From Zoogloea sp. (GTDB taxonomy: Bacteria; Pseudomonadota; Gammaproteobacteria; Burkholderiales; Rhodocyclaceae): 43,111 nt of DNA. The position numbers and the translations under genes were made by a program. The notes under the pieces were generated by a model. That model had not been told where the DNA came from and searched no databases. It saw only the letters and a program-made list of their open reading frames with translations. Of the stretch, positions 33,064 to 43,111 are shown in pieces. The stretch is taken from contig WBTZ01000027.1 of NCBI GenBank assembly GCA_009026175.1, positions 1 through 43,111 on the forward strand, in the 5' to 3' direction. The number at the start of each line of letters is the position of its first letter. The first letter of the stretch is position 1.

Positions 33064-34518
33064 TCACATGACGAGCGTGACGAGCTTTTCGGTGAGGTAG
33101 GCATCCAGCGCGGAGCGGGACAGGTCGTTGCCCGTGCCGCTTTCCTTGATGCCGCCCCACGGGAGGCGGGCATCGAGGGGGCTCCAGCCATTGATGGCCA
33201 CGGCCCCCACGCGCAGCCGGGCAGCCATCTGGTGGGCGCGGCTCAGGTTCTGGGTCCATAGGGTGGCCGAGAGGCCGTAGGCGCAGTCGTTGGCCAGCTG
33301 GATGGCCTCTTCCTCGGTATCGAAGGGAATGACGGCGCCCACCGGCCCGAAGACCTCTTCCCGCGCGATGTCCATGTCGGGGGTGACGCCGCTCAGGATG
33401 GCGGGGCGGACGAAGAAGCCCTGGTCGGGCAGCGGACCTTCACGGGTTTCGAGGGTCGCCCCCTGCGCCACGGCCCGGGCGATGTGGGCACGCACGCGCT
33501 CGGCGTGGCGGGCGCTGATGAGGGCGCCCATCTGCGTCCCGGCGGCCAGCGGATCGCCCAGGGTCAGGCTGTCGGCCGCGCCGGCAAGCGCCTGGCACAA
33601 GGTATCATGCAGGGAACGATGGACCAGGATGCGGCTCCCTGCGGCGCAGGTCTGCCCCTGATCCACGAAGAGCCCCATGGCGCAGCCTGCAATGGCTTGC
33701 TCGAGCGGCGCATCGGGCAGGATTATCTGGGGCGCCTTGCCGCCCAGCTCCAGGGTGAGCCGCTTGAACAAGGGGCCGGCCACCGCCGCGATATCGCGCC
33801 CCACCACGGTGCTGCCGGTGAAGCTGATCTTGTCCACGCCTGGATGGGTCACCAGGGCTCGGCCCACCTCCGGCCCCCTGCCCTGCACCACGTTGATGAC
33901 GCCCTCCGGAAAGCCGGCCTCCACGCTGAGGTCAGCCAGCGCGGTGAGCGCCAGCGGCGCGTCCTCCGAAGGCTTGATCACCACCGTGCAGCCGGCGGCA
34001 AGGGCCGGGCCGAGCTTCCAGGCGCCGATCATCAGGGGTGCATTCCAGGGCACGATCAGCGCAGCGACGCCGACGGCTTCGCGGACGGTGTAATTGAAGG
34101 TCGGGCGCCCCATGAAGCCGGAGGTGGGGATCTGACGGCCTTCCAGCTTGTCGGCCCATCCGGCGAAGTAGCGCAGGGTGTCCACCGCCATGGGGATGTC
34201 GAGCATACGCATCTCCATGATGGCGCGCCCCTGCTCGCGGGCCAGCAGCTCGGCGAAGAAGTCGCTGCGGACCTCCAGCAGGTCGGCCAGCCGGTGGATC
34301 AGGCGCGCCCGTGCCGCACCGGACAGGGCCGCCCAGTCCCCCCCGTCAAACTGGCTGCGGGCGGCGCTCACGGCGGCGTCCACATCGGCCGGGGTGCTGG
34401 CCGCCACCCGGGCCAGCTGCGCGGCGGTGGCCGGTTCGAGCTTGTCGAACCAGGCATTGCCGTACCCAGGGGTGCGTTCACCTGCGATCAGGTTGAGGCA
34501 GTCTGCTTGAATGTTCAT
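33064..34518 (-). CDS. Aldehyde dehydrogenase (NAD(P)+-dependent superfamily)
   Basis: A 484-residue cytoplasmic enzyme oxidising an aldehyde to the acid. Catalytic residues: C291 in GQTCAAGSR and general base E257 in LELGGKAPQ; N159 in VPWNAPL and the nucleotide loop FTGSTVVG are also present. Length is standard. The ATG at 34518 has GGAGCCCATC upstream. It lies 14 bases after the outer-membrane gene and 15 before the alcohol dehydrogenase gene, so all three are one operon. Substrate is not readable; the context implies it handles the aldehyde made by the PQQ enzyme. Confidence 0.92.
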   Translation of the reverse strand: MNIQADCLNLIAGERTPGYGNAWFDKLEPATAAQLARVAASTPADVDAAVSAARSQFDGGDWAALSGAARARLIHRLADLLEVRSDFFAELLAREQGRAIMEMRMLDIPMAVDTLRYFAGWADKLEGRQIPTSGFMGRPTFNYTVREAVGVAALIVPWNAPLMIGAWKLGPALAAGCTVVIKPSEDAPLALTALADLSVEAGFPEGVINVVQGRGPEVGRALVTHPGVDKISFTGSTVVGRDIAAVAGPLFKRLTLELGGKAPQIILPDAPLEQAIAGCAMGLFVDQGQTCAAGSRILVHRSLHDTLCQALAGAADSLTLGDPLAAGTQMGALISARHAERVRAHIARAVAQGATLETREGPLPDQGFFVRPAILSGVTPDMDIAREEVFGPVGAVIPFDTEEEAIQLANDCAYGLSATLWTQNLSRAHQMAARLRVGAVAINGWSPLDARLPWGGIKESGTGNDLSRSALDAYLTEKLVTLVM

Positions 34519-34532
34519 GATGGGCTCCCGGC

Positions 34533-35510
34533 TCAGTTGAAGGCGTGGATGTAGCGCAACGTCAGGCGCTGGCCTTCTGAACGATTGCGGGCCGCGGTCT
34601 CGGTATAGTGGTTGAGGACTAGGTGATCCTTGGCACTGAAGCTGTACATGACACCCGGCCCGAAGGCGACCACGTGCTCCTTGCTGCCGCTGAGGGACTC
34701 ACCATTGACCTTGGTTTCGGTCAGTTGCTGCAGCCAGTAGCCCGCCACGCCGACACGCCACTGAGGGGTCAGCGTGTAATCGGCCGCGAAGTTGGCATGC
34801 ATGGCCTGACCCGGCTGGAAGTTGCGGGCTTCGGTAATGCCGTACTGGGCGAAGCGGGTGACCAGGGGATCGCTGTTCTTGCCGTTCCACAGGTAGAACA
34901 CGCGGCTCGACAGCGTCCACTTGGGGCTTGCCCACCAAGTACCCGACCAATAGGCCTCCACGGAGGTGTGGTGGGCCCCGGGGTTGAGTCCCAGCATACT
35001 GTCGTACTCGCCGACGGGCAGGGTCACGTCCAGCTCCACGCGGTGTGAAAAGAGCGGGCCCCGCTCGCCCATGATGGGGCTCCACTGCAGGAATGCCCCC
35101 AGCACCGGGTCACCCATGCCCGTCCCGGTCTTGCCGAGGATGGCGCCATGGACGCCATCGTCCAGCGAGGCGGACAGCACGGCCGGCAACAACAACATGC
35201 CGCCGAGCTGCGCACCCGCCACGCTGTAATTGCTCTGATAGACAAACTGGTTGATCAGCGGGACGACGCGGACATCGCTTTTCGGGAAGGGCAGATCCTT
35301 GCCCTTGCTGTCTTTGAAGTGGTCTGCACTGTAGGGCTGCAGATAGCTCATCAGGTAGAAGCCAGGCCCGGCAGGGGGCGGCGCACCGTCAACGAAGGTC
35401 GTCAGGCCCAGGTTGATGGAGGGCAGTTCGTAGGCCGAGGCCGCCGTGCTGACGAGGGTGGAGCAGATGCCCAGGGCGAGAGTGCGCAAGGCTGGAAAGT
35501 TCTTGGACAT
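34533..35510 (-). CDS. SphA/MetA-like outer-membrane protein
   Basis: A 325-residue protein with a signal peptide (MSKNFPALRTLALGICSTLVSTAASA) and a body of alternating amphipathic beta strands ending in an aromatic-containing C-terminus (LTLRYIHAFN), as in outer-membrane barrels. It resembles the SphA / phenol-degradation MetA family. Motifs are SINLGLTTFVDGAPPPAGPG, FVYQSNYSVAGAQLGG, LPVGEYD and LNPGAHHTSVEAYWSG. Such proteins often accompany catabolic genes for hydrophobic or aromatic compounds and are thought to help uptake, but direct evidence is slight. First gene of the three-gene unit with the aldehyde and alcohol dehydrogenases. Confidence 0.82.
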   Translation of the reverse strand: MSKNFPALRTLALGICSTLVSTAASAYELPSINLGLTTFVDGAPPPAGPGFYLMSYLQPYSADHFKDSKGKDLPFPKSDVRVVPLINQFVYQSNYSVAGAQLGGMLLLPAVLSASLDDGVHGAILGKTGTGMGDPVLGAFLQWSPIMGERGPLFSHRVELDVTLPVGEYDSMLGLNPGAHHTSVEAYWSGTWWASPKWTLSSRVFYLWNGKNSDPLVTRFAQYGITEARNFQPGQAMHANFAADYTLTPQWRVGVAGYWLQQLTETKVNGESLSGSKEHVVAFGPGVMYSFSAKDHLVLNHYTETAARNRSEGQRLTLRYIHAFN

Positions 35511-35614
35511 GAGTTCTTCCTGCTGGAGTGAAGGGGTGGCTCCATGCTAGGAATGCCCGTCCATCGGGTCTTGCCCGAGCGTGCCCGGGCTTTGTATTGC
35601 TGTGCACAAACGGC

Positions 35615-36541
35615 TCAGGCCTGCGTGCTGCGGGCCTGTCTCTGGGCTTGAGACGGGGACTCTCCGAACTGCCGCTTGTACGCGCGACTGAAATGCGCCG
35701 CGTCGGCAAAACCGTACTCGTAGGCGAGGTGGGTGAGGTTCAAGTGCGCCCCCTGCCCAGACAGCAGCATCTCGCGGCAGCGCAGCAGGCGCTGGGTGAG
35801 CTGGAATGACTGGGGCGTCTCCTGATCCGCCTGGAAGGCCTTGTACAGAGCACGGCGCGACACGCCCAGGCGTTTGGCGAGTTCATCCGAGGTGAGGCGG
35901 CTGTCGGTGAGATGGGCCAGCAGGCAGGCCTTAGCCTCCTCCAGGAGATGCCTGCGGCCGCCCTGCCGCGCCACACCGGGTGATTCGTCCTGCAAGGCAG
36001 CGTCAAGCAGGGCACGCAATCCCAGATTGAAGGCCATCTGGGTTCTCGACTGCAGGTGCAGATCCTGGTTCAGTGCGGAATTGATCATGTCGAGGGCCAG
36101 CCGGGCGGCCTCCTCGATGGGCTGCGGGCCCAGCCTGCCGGGCAGGCCGCGCTGCAGCCAGGCATCATTGGGTGAGACATGGCTGAACAGCACCGTGAAA
36201 TGGGCACAGTCGCTCATCTCGAGGCTGTAGGGCCGGGACGCTTCATACAGCAGCCACTGGCCCGGTTCGATTGCCACCTTGCGGCTCCCCTGTCGGTAGG
36301 CGGCTTGCCCCTGATGCAGCCAGAGCACCTTGATGCACGGCTGCGCAAGGCGCTGACAGGCCGCATCGGTCATCCTCGCAACATGTTCAGAGGCCCGGAT
36401 CTGGGCCATATGGCTTCCCGCACGCACCTTGGTGGCGGACTCGACCTGGAACCGATCCGGGCGGATGACCTGCAGATCCAGAGGAAAGAAGTCTTGCTGG
36501 ATGGACTCGCGCCAGCCATTCACGGAATCGATGGGGTGCAT
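35615..36541 (-). CDS. AraC-family transcriptional regulator
   Basis: A 308-residue regulator. Residues 1-190 form an N-terminal sensing domain of the AraC_binding_2 (FeaR-like) type, with LLYEASRPYSLEMSDCAHFTV as the recognisable stretch. The C-terminal double helix-turn-helix has DELAKRLGVSRRALYKAFQ and LAYEYGFADAAHFSRAYKRQFGESPS. The ATG at 36541 is chosen because it starts a family-like N-terminus; no clear ribosome site is visible, and the frame is open 29 codons upstream. It lies 104 bases upstream of the outer-membrane gene on the same strand and probably activates the alcohol-oxidation genes in response to their substrate. Confidence 0.87.
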   Translation of the reverse strand: MHPIDSVNGWRESIQQDFFPLDLQVIRPDRFQVESATKVRAGSHMAQIRASEHVARMTDAACQRLAQPCIKVLWLHQGQAAYRQGSRKVAIEPGQWLLYEASRPYSLEMSDCAHFTVLFSHVSPNDAWLQRGLPGRLGPQPIEEAARLALDMINSALNQDLHLQSRTQMAFNLGLRALLDAALQDESPGVARQGGRRHLLEEAKACLLAHLTDSRLTSDELAKRLGVSRRALYKAFQADQETPQSFQLTQRLLRCREMLLSGQGAHLNLTHLAYEYGFADAAHFSRAYKRQFGESPSQAQRQARSTQA

Positions 36542-36723
36542 GCTAGGGACTCTGTTAGCGGATGGGCATTGCCGTAAGAGCGGCCACGTCCAACAGAATG
36601 AAGCATGCAGCGTGCCATTGACCCGCATGGTGACGGGACAGGCTTTCGTAGCCTTGCGTGAAGGCCAGGCTCACCCGGAGAGGGGCAGCCAGGCAGCGGA
36701 TGCACCAAGATGCTGCGTCAAGA

Positions 36724-36759
36724 GCCCCGTCGGCGGCCGGAGAGCAGGCCGACCGGGGC
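36724..36759 (-). terminator. Hairpin after the MFS gene
   Basis: GCCCCGTCGGC (36724-36734) pairs with GCCGACCGGGGC (36748-36759) with one bulged base. It is ten bases past the MFS stop. No T-tract follows on the minus strand, so termination is likely but not certain. Confidence 0.45.
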
Positions 36760-36768
36760 GAGCGGGAA

Positions 36769-37962
36769 TCAGGCAGCCGCCACGCGACGGACCGGCGGAG
36801 GCATCATGCCGGCGGCGAGGATCAGCCAGACCACGGCCAGGCCACCGCCGAGCAGCGGCACTGCCGAAGGCCCCACATGCTTGACCAGCCAGCCGCCCAG
36901 GGCCCCACCCAGAAACAGCCCGATGGACTGCAGCGTGTTGTAGACACCGAGGGCGGTGCCCTTGGCGTGCGGCGGCGCCACCCGCGAGATCCACGACGGC
37001 TGGGTCGCCTCCAGCACATTGAAGGCCACGAAGAACAGGGTCAGCAGGCAGGCCAGCGGCCACATCCCGGCGCCGGCCAGGTACAGCCCCGCCTGCACCA
37101 GCAAGAGCAGCACGATGGCGGCGTTGAAGACCTGCTTCATGGCGGCCTTCTTCTCGGCCATGATCACCGCCGGCACCATCACCACGAAGGACAGCAGCAC
37201 GGCCGGCAGATAGACCTTCCAGTGCTCGGCCATGGGCAGCCCTGCCGCCACCAGGCCGGCGGGCACCAGCACCCACATGGAGGTCTGCATGAGGTGCAGG
37301 GCGAACACGCCGAAGTTCAGGCGCATCAGCTGGCCGTTGCCCAGCACCTCGGCGAAACGCCCGGTGGCCCGCGGCACCGGCGGCGCGGCCGGCACGACGA
37401 AGAGCACGGTGAAGATGGCACCTGCGGCCAGCACCGCCGTCAGCCAGAACAGCCCGGACATGCCGATCACGCTGTAGAGCAGCGGAGCCGCCACCATCGA
37501 GAGGGCGAAGACCAGCCCGATGGATGAACCGATCATGGCCATGACCTTGGTACGGTGCTGGTCGCGGGTCAGGTCGGCGGCCAGGGCGGTCACCGCCGCG
37601 GAGATGGCCCCCGCGCCCTGCAGCACCCGGCCGATCAGCACGGTCTGGACGTCGTGGGCCAGGGCCGCCACCACGCTGCCGACAATGAACAGGATCAGTC
37701 CGAAGACGATCACCGGCTTGCGCCCGAAGCGGTCGGAGGCGGCGCCGAAGGGAATCTGGAGGAAGGCCTGGGTCAGGCCATAGGCGCCGATCGCCATGCC
37801 GACCAGGGCCACGTCGTCGCCACCGGGCATGCCCGCGGCATGGACGGCGAACACCGGAAGGATGAGAAACAGGCCCAGCATGCGCAGCGCAAAGATCGCC
37901 GCCAGCGATACGCCGGCGCGGCGCTCGGCCGGGCTCATCTTGTCGTCAATTTGGGAAGCCAT
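36769..37962 (-). CDS. MFS transporter (DHA1-like), divergent from uvrA
   Basis: A 397-residue inner-membrane protein with about 12 helices. Motif A is seen in [16 protein letters not shown], and [24 protein letters not shown] is the DHA1-type motif in helix 4-5. It is the transporter that in Pseudomonas and other proteobacteria lies head to head with uvrA and next to ssb. Substrate unknown. The ATG at 37962 is used; a TTG directly before it is the alternative. Only 66 bases separate the two divergent starts. Confidence 0.88.
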   Translation of the reverse strand: MASQIDDKMSPAERRAGVSLAAIFALRMLGLFLILPVFAVHAAGMPGGDDVALVGMAIGAYGLTQAFLQIPFGAASDRFGRKPVIVFGLILFIVGSVVAALAHDVQTVLIGRVLQGAGAISAAVTALAADLTRDQHRTKVMAMIGSSIGLVFALSMVAAPLLYSVIGMSGLFWLTAVLAAGAIFTVLFVVPAAPPVPRATGRFAEVLGNGQLMRLNFGVFALHLMQTSMWVLVPAGLVAAGLPMAEHWKVYLPAVLLSFVVMVPAVIMAEKKAAMKQVFNAAIVLLLLVQAGLYLAGAGMWPLACLLTLFFVAFNVLEATQPSWISRVAPPHAKGTALGVYNTLQSIGLFLGGALGGWLVKHVGPSAVPLLGGGLAVVWLILAAGMMPPPVRRVAAA

Positions 37963-38028
37963 CAAACGTGCTGCTTGGGGAGGGGCAAGAGGCGTATATT
38001 AACAGGTTGCCCAAACCCCGAACGCTCC

Positions 38029-40863
<2,835 letters not shown>

Positions 40864-41048
40864 GGGCGACGAGTCCCTATTGGGTTCCGCTCCACGGCCA
40901 TTTCAATGGGGTATCATCAAGCCTTCGGCACCGAGACTTGAACTGGCCGCGGCCAGGCCGCCCGGACATGCCGGTGACATTGACCGGCCATTCCATCCGT
41001 CGCCCCGCCCCCGCGTCCTGGATGGCATCAACAGTACGCAGGCAACAC

Positions 41049-42512
41049 ATGGGATCACGCAGTTTGGGGGCGTTTCCGCAAGCAGAAGCCCCGGAGCACG
41101 TCTCCGGGGCCATCACGCCGACCACCTCGCCATCGACTACACCGTCCTCGAGGCCCGGAGGGCAGGTCCGCGCACTCCTCGACATGATCATGCAGGATCG
41201 CCACTACGGCGGCCTGATCACCGGCCCGGACGGGCGCATCCTCGAAGTCCTCGGCAATGCCGCCTGGCTGCTCGGGCGGGAGCATGCCGACCTGGTCGGC
41301 TGCATGCTCGACACCGTGCTCGACCTGGATGCCGTGCCGCCCGGCCCTGAAGGCAAGGGGCAAGCCCGGCCGAAGCCGGCACACGACACCGGCACGCTCC
41401 TGAACTACCAGCACCTGGCCACCGCCCAGCCCGGCCCCCTGCTCACCGTACTGCAGGCGCTCCCGTCCGACGCCTGTCCGCTGACGAAGCCTGTGGCCGC
41501 AGCCCTTTTCCAGGGCATGCAGCACAGCACCCAGGCCATGCTGTGGGTCAGCGACCCGGCGCTCCAGGCTTTCCTCTATGCCAGCCCCGGCTTTGCCCAC
41601 CTGTGGGGCCACCCCGCGGACACCGCGCCGGCGCCGGCGATCTGGCGCGATGCCGTGCTGCCCGAAGATCAGCCCCGTGTCGACGCCTTCATCGCCGCCC
41701 AGCAGGCGGGCCGGATCTCCGACACCGAAGTGCGCATCCGTCATCAGGACGGCGGCATCCGCTGGCTGTGGGCCCACTCCTGCCCCTGGGTCGACCGCCA
41801 GCGCCGGGCCCAGGTCACCGGCTTCGTGCTCGACATCACCGCCCTGCGCAGCGACGCCGCCGCGCAGGCCCCCTCGCGGGAAGTCCTGCTGCGGGAGGGT
41901 CACCACCGCATCAAGAACAGCCTGCAGGCCCTCGCCGCCCTGCTGCGCCGGCACGCCGACAGCGCTGGCGACCACCGGGAGATCCTCACCGAAGCGGTCG
42001 GCCAGATCCGCGCCATCGCCGCGGTTCACGAACTCTACAGCCACGACGGGCGGCCCCGGGCCAGCCTGGGCGACCTGATCGCCACCCTGAGCCGCAGCGC
42101 CGAAGGGCTCTACCCCGGACGCCCGGTCGAGATCGCGCCTCTGCCGGAGATCGCCGCGGCCCCGCTCCCCGAGCCGGACATCCAGCCCCTGGCCGTCATG
42201 CTCAACGAACTGCTGACCAACGCCCTCAAGCACGGCCAGGCCGGCCCGTCCGGCGCAATCCGCATCGTCACCGCCGTCGACGGCGAGTACTGCGTGCTCC
42301 GCATCGACAACCCGGGCCGCCTGCCCGCCGACTTCAACTTCGCGCAGGGCAAGGGGCTCGGCAGCGGCCTGCAATTGCTGGCAGCCCTGGCCGATCCGCC
42401 CGACACCCTGGTGGACGTCTTCCAGGGCGGCCCCGACACCGTCCGCGCCAGGCTCAGCCTGCGCACCAAACGGATTCCCTGTCCCAAGGAGGCGCCTGCC
42501 CATGCGCGCTGA
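41049..42512 (+). CDS. Soluble PAS histidine kinase (HisKA_2 type)
   Basis: A cytoplasmic sensor kinase of 487 residues from this start. A disordered N-terminus precedes a first PAS-like region (about 42-85, LITGPDGRILEVLGNAAWLLG). A second PAS domain (about 155-275) contains AMLWVSDPALQAFLYASPGFAHLWG and ends VLDITALR. The HisKA_2 dimerisation helix has the phospho-acceptor in EGHHRIKNSLQAL (His 285-286), and the HATPase has LAVMLNELLTNALKHG and GSGLQLLAAL. No membrane segments. Starts at 40968 (ATG), 41022 (ATG) or 40938 (TTG) are also open; 41049 has CAGG nine bases upstream. The last 11 bases overlap the ANTAR regulator gene, so the two are a pair. The signal is unknown. Confidence 0.87.
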   Translation: MGSRSLGAFPQAEAPEHVSGAITPTTSPSTTPSSRPGGQVRALLDMIMQDRHYGGLITGPDGRILEVLGNAAWLLGREHADLVGCMLDTVLDLDAVPPGPEGKGQARPKPAHDTGTLLNYQHLATAQPGPLLTVLQALPSDACPLTKPVAAALFQGMQHSTQAMLWVSDPALQAFLYASPGFAHLWGHPADTAPAPAIWRDAVLPEDQPRVDAFIAAQQAGRISDTEVRIRHQDGGIRWLWAHSCPWVDRQRRAQVTGFVLDITALRSDAAAQAPSREVLLREGHHRIKNSLQALAALLRRHADSAGDHREILTEAVGQIRAIAAVHELYSHDGRPRASLGDLIATLSRSAEGLYPGRPVEIAPLPEIAAAPLPEPDIQPLAVMLNELLTNALKHGQAGPSGAIRIVTAVDGEYCVLRIDNPGRLPADFNFAQGKGLGSGLQLLAALADPPDTLVDVFQGGPDTVRARLSLRTKRIPCPKEAPAHAR

Positions 42513-43111
42513 CCCCCTGTCCGCCCCCCTTCCCGTCCTGCTGGTCGAAGACGACCGGCTGTTCGCCGCCACCCTGCGCCTCGGCCTCGAAGCCGCCGGG
42601 CTGCAGGTCTTCCTGGCCCCCAGCGCCGAGGAAGCCCTCAACCTGCTGGACTCCGTCATGGTGCGCCTGGCGATCATCGATGAAGGCTTGCCGGGATGCT
42701 CCGGCGTCGAGTTTGCAGCCCGCCTGCGCGAACGGCACGGGCTTCCGTTCATCTTCCTCACCGCCTGCAACAACAGCGGCTGTATCGAGCGCGCCATCGG
42801 CGAAGGAGCCCTCGCCTACCTGGTCAAGCCGGTGGACGTGGCCCAGTTGCTGCCGATGATCTCCACCGCCATGGCCCGCAGCGCCGAGCTGGCGGGCCTG
42901 CGGGCAAACCGCGACCAGCTCCAGAATGCCCTCGACCAGGAACGCGACATCAGCATCGCCACCGGCATCGTGATGGCCCGCATGGACATCGACCACCGGG
43001 CCGCCTTCGAACTCCTGCGCCGCGCCGCCCGCAGCAGTCGCCGCAAGCTCGCCGACGTGGCCCGCGAGCTGGTTGTGAGCCGCGGCGCGGCCCTCCACCA
43101 CGAGACCTGCG
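42502..43111 (+). CDS. ANTAR-domain response regulator, 3' end outside the window
   Basis: At least 203 residues, running off the window without a stop. The receiver domain (about 10-125) has acidic residues EDD (16-18), phospho-acceptor D60 (LAIIDEGLPG) and K109 (YLVKPV). A coiled linker (about 130-150) leads to an ANTAR domain (IATGIVMARMDIDHRAAFELLRRAARSS), an RNA-binding module that prevents transcription termination at dual-hairpin leaders. The ATG at 42502 overlaps the kinase stop and has AAGGAGG 14 bases upstream. This kinase-ANTAR pairing is the plan of EutW/EutV. The target leaders are not in the window. Confidence 0.87.
   Translation, partial: MRADPLSAPLPVLLVEDDRLFAATLRLGLEAAGLQVFLAPSAEEALNLLDSVMVRLAIIDEGLPGCSGVEFAARLRERHGLPFIFLTACNNSGCIERAIGEGALAYLVKPVDVAQLLPMISTAMARSAELAGLRANRDQLQNALDQERDISIATGIVMARMDIDHRAAFELLRRAARSSRRKLADVARELVVSRGAALHHETC

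Noticed and set aside
37990-38005. Possible LexA site before uvrA (GTATATTAACAG)
   Set aside because: Only the CAG half and the central AT-rich bases agree; the CTG half is AGG. Too weak to call.

Overview
The window is GC-rich chromosomal DNA (strong G/C preference at third codon positions) from a betaproteobacterium. The gene set fits Rhodocyclales (Azospira or Dechloromonas type): glnA-DUF4124-ntrB-ntrC, a birA-coaX-SPOR run joined to coaE-zapD-yacG, a MutT-ThiE fusion, a DUF815 ATPase, and MFS/uvrA head to head near ssb. The genus placement is inferred from gene content and order, not from a marker search. Most of the window is housekeeping sequence, with two metabolic inserts.

Layout. 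1-6.5 kb: the end of a glycine-zipper protein, a UbiH-family monooxygenase, dsbC, a degenerate EAL protein, mltA, then a tightly overlapped run of a 36-residue membrane peptide, a DUF815 ATPase and a Nudix-ThiE fusion. 6.5-10.5 kb (minus strand): birA-coaX-SPOR-coaE-zapD-yacG, ending in a good intrinsic terminator. 10.6-15.5 kb (minus): glnA-DUF4124-ntrB-ntrC, the nitrogen-control locus. Upstream of glnA are two NtrC-type dyads and a sigma-54 promoter; a further perfect dyad lies between ntrB and ntrC. 15.6-23.2 kb (plus): rhodanese-nadA, an EEP hydrolase with clsB, hldE, cysK, a PatB-type C-S lyase and an MFS exporter.

23.3-28.4 kb (plus): hoxF-hoxU-hoxY-hoxH-hoxW, a complete NAD+-reducing [NiFe] hydrogenase (diaphorase HoxFU, hydrogenase HoxYH) with its own endopeptidase but no hyp maturation genes. 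It meets, tail to tail, an unrecognised gene followed by an AT-rich gap. Next come an unusual regulator (excisionase-type HTH fused to a C-terminal receiver) and ssb.

30.9-36.5 kb (minus): araC - SphA/MetA-like outer-membrane protein - aldehyde dehydrogenase - PQQ/haem alcohol dehydrogenase. This looks like a periplasmic alcohol-oxidation cassette placed between ssb and the MFS/uvrA pair, which are neighbours in other proteobacteria. The window closes with uvrA and a soluble PAS histidine kinase overlapping an ANTAR response regulator that runs off the end.

No tRNA, rRNA, CRISPR array or insertion sequence was seen. The least explained parts are the gene and AT-rich gap after hoxW, the HTH-receiver protein, the alcohol cassette, the kinase-ANTAR pair (targets outside the window), and the regulatory DNA in the ntrB-ntrC gap and before the rhodanese-nadA unit.
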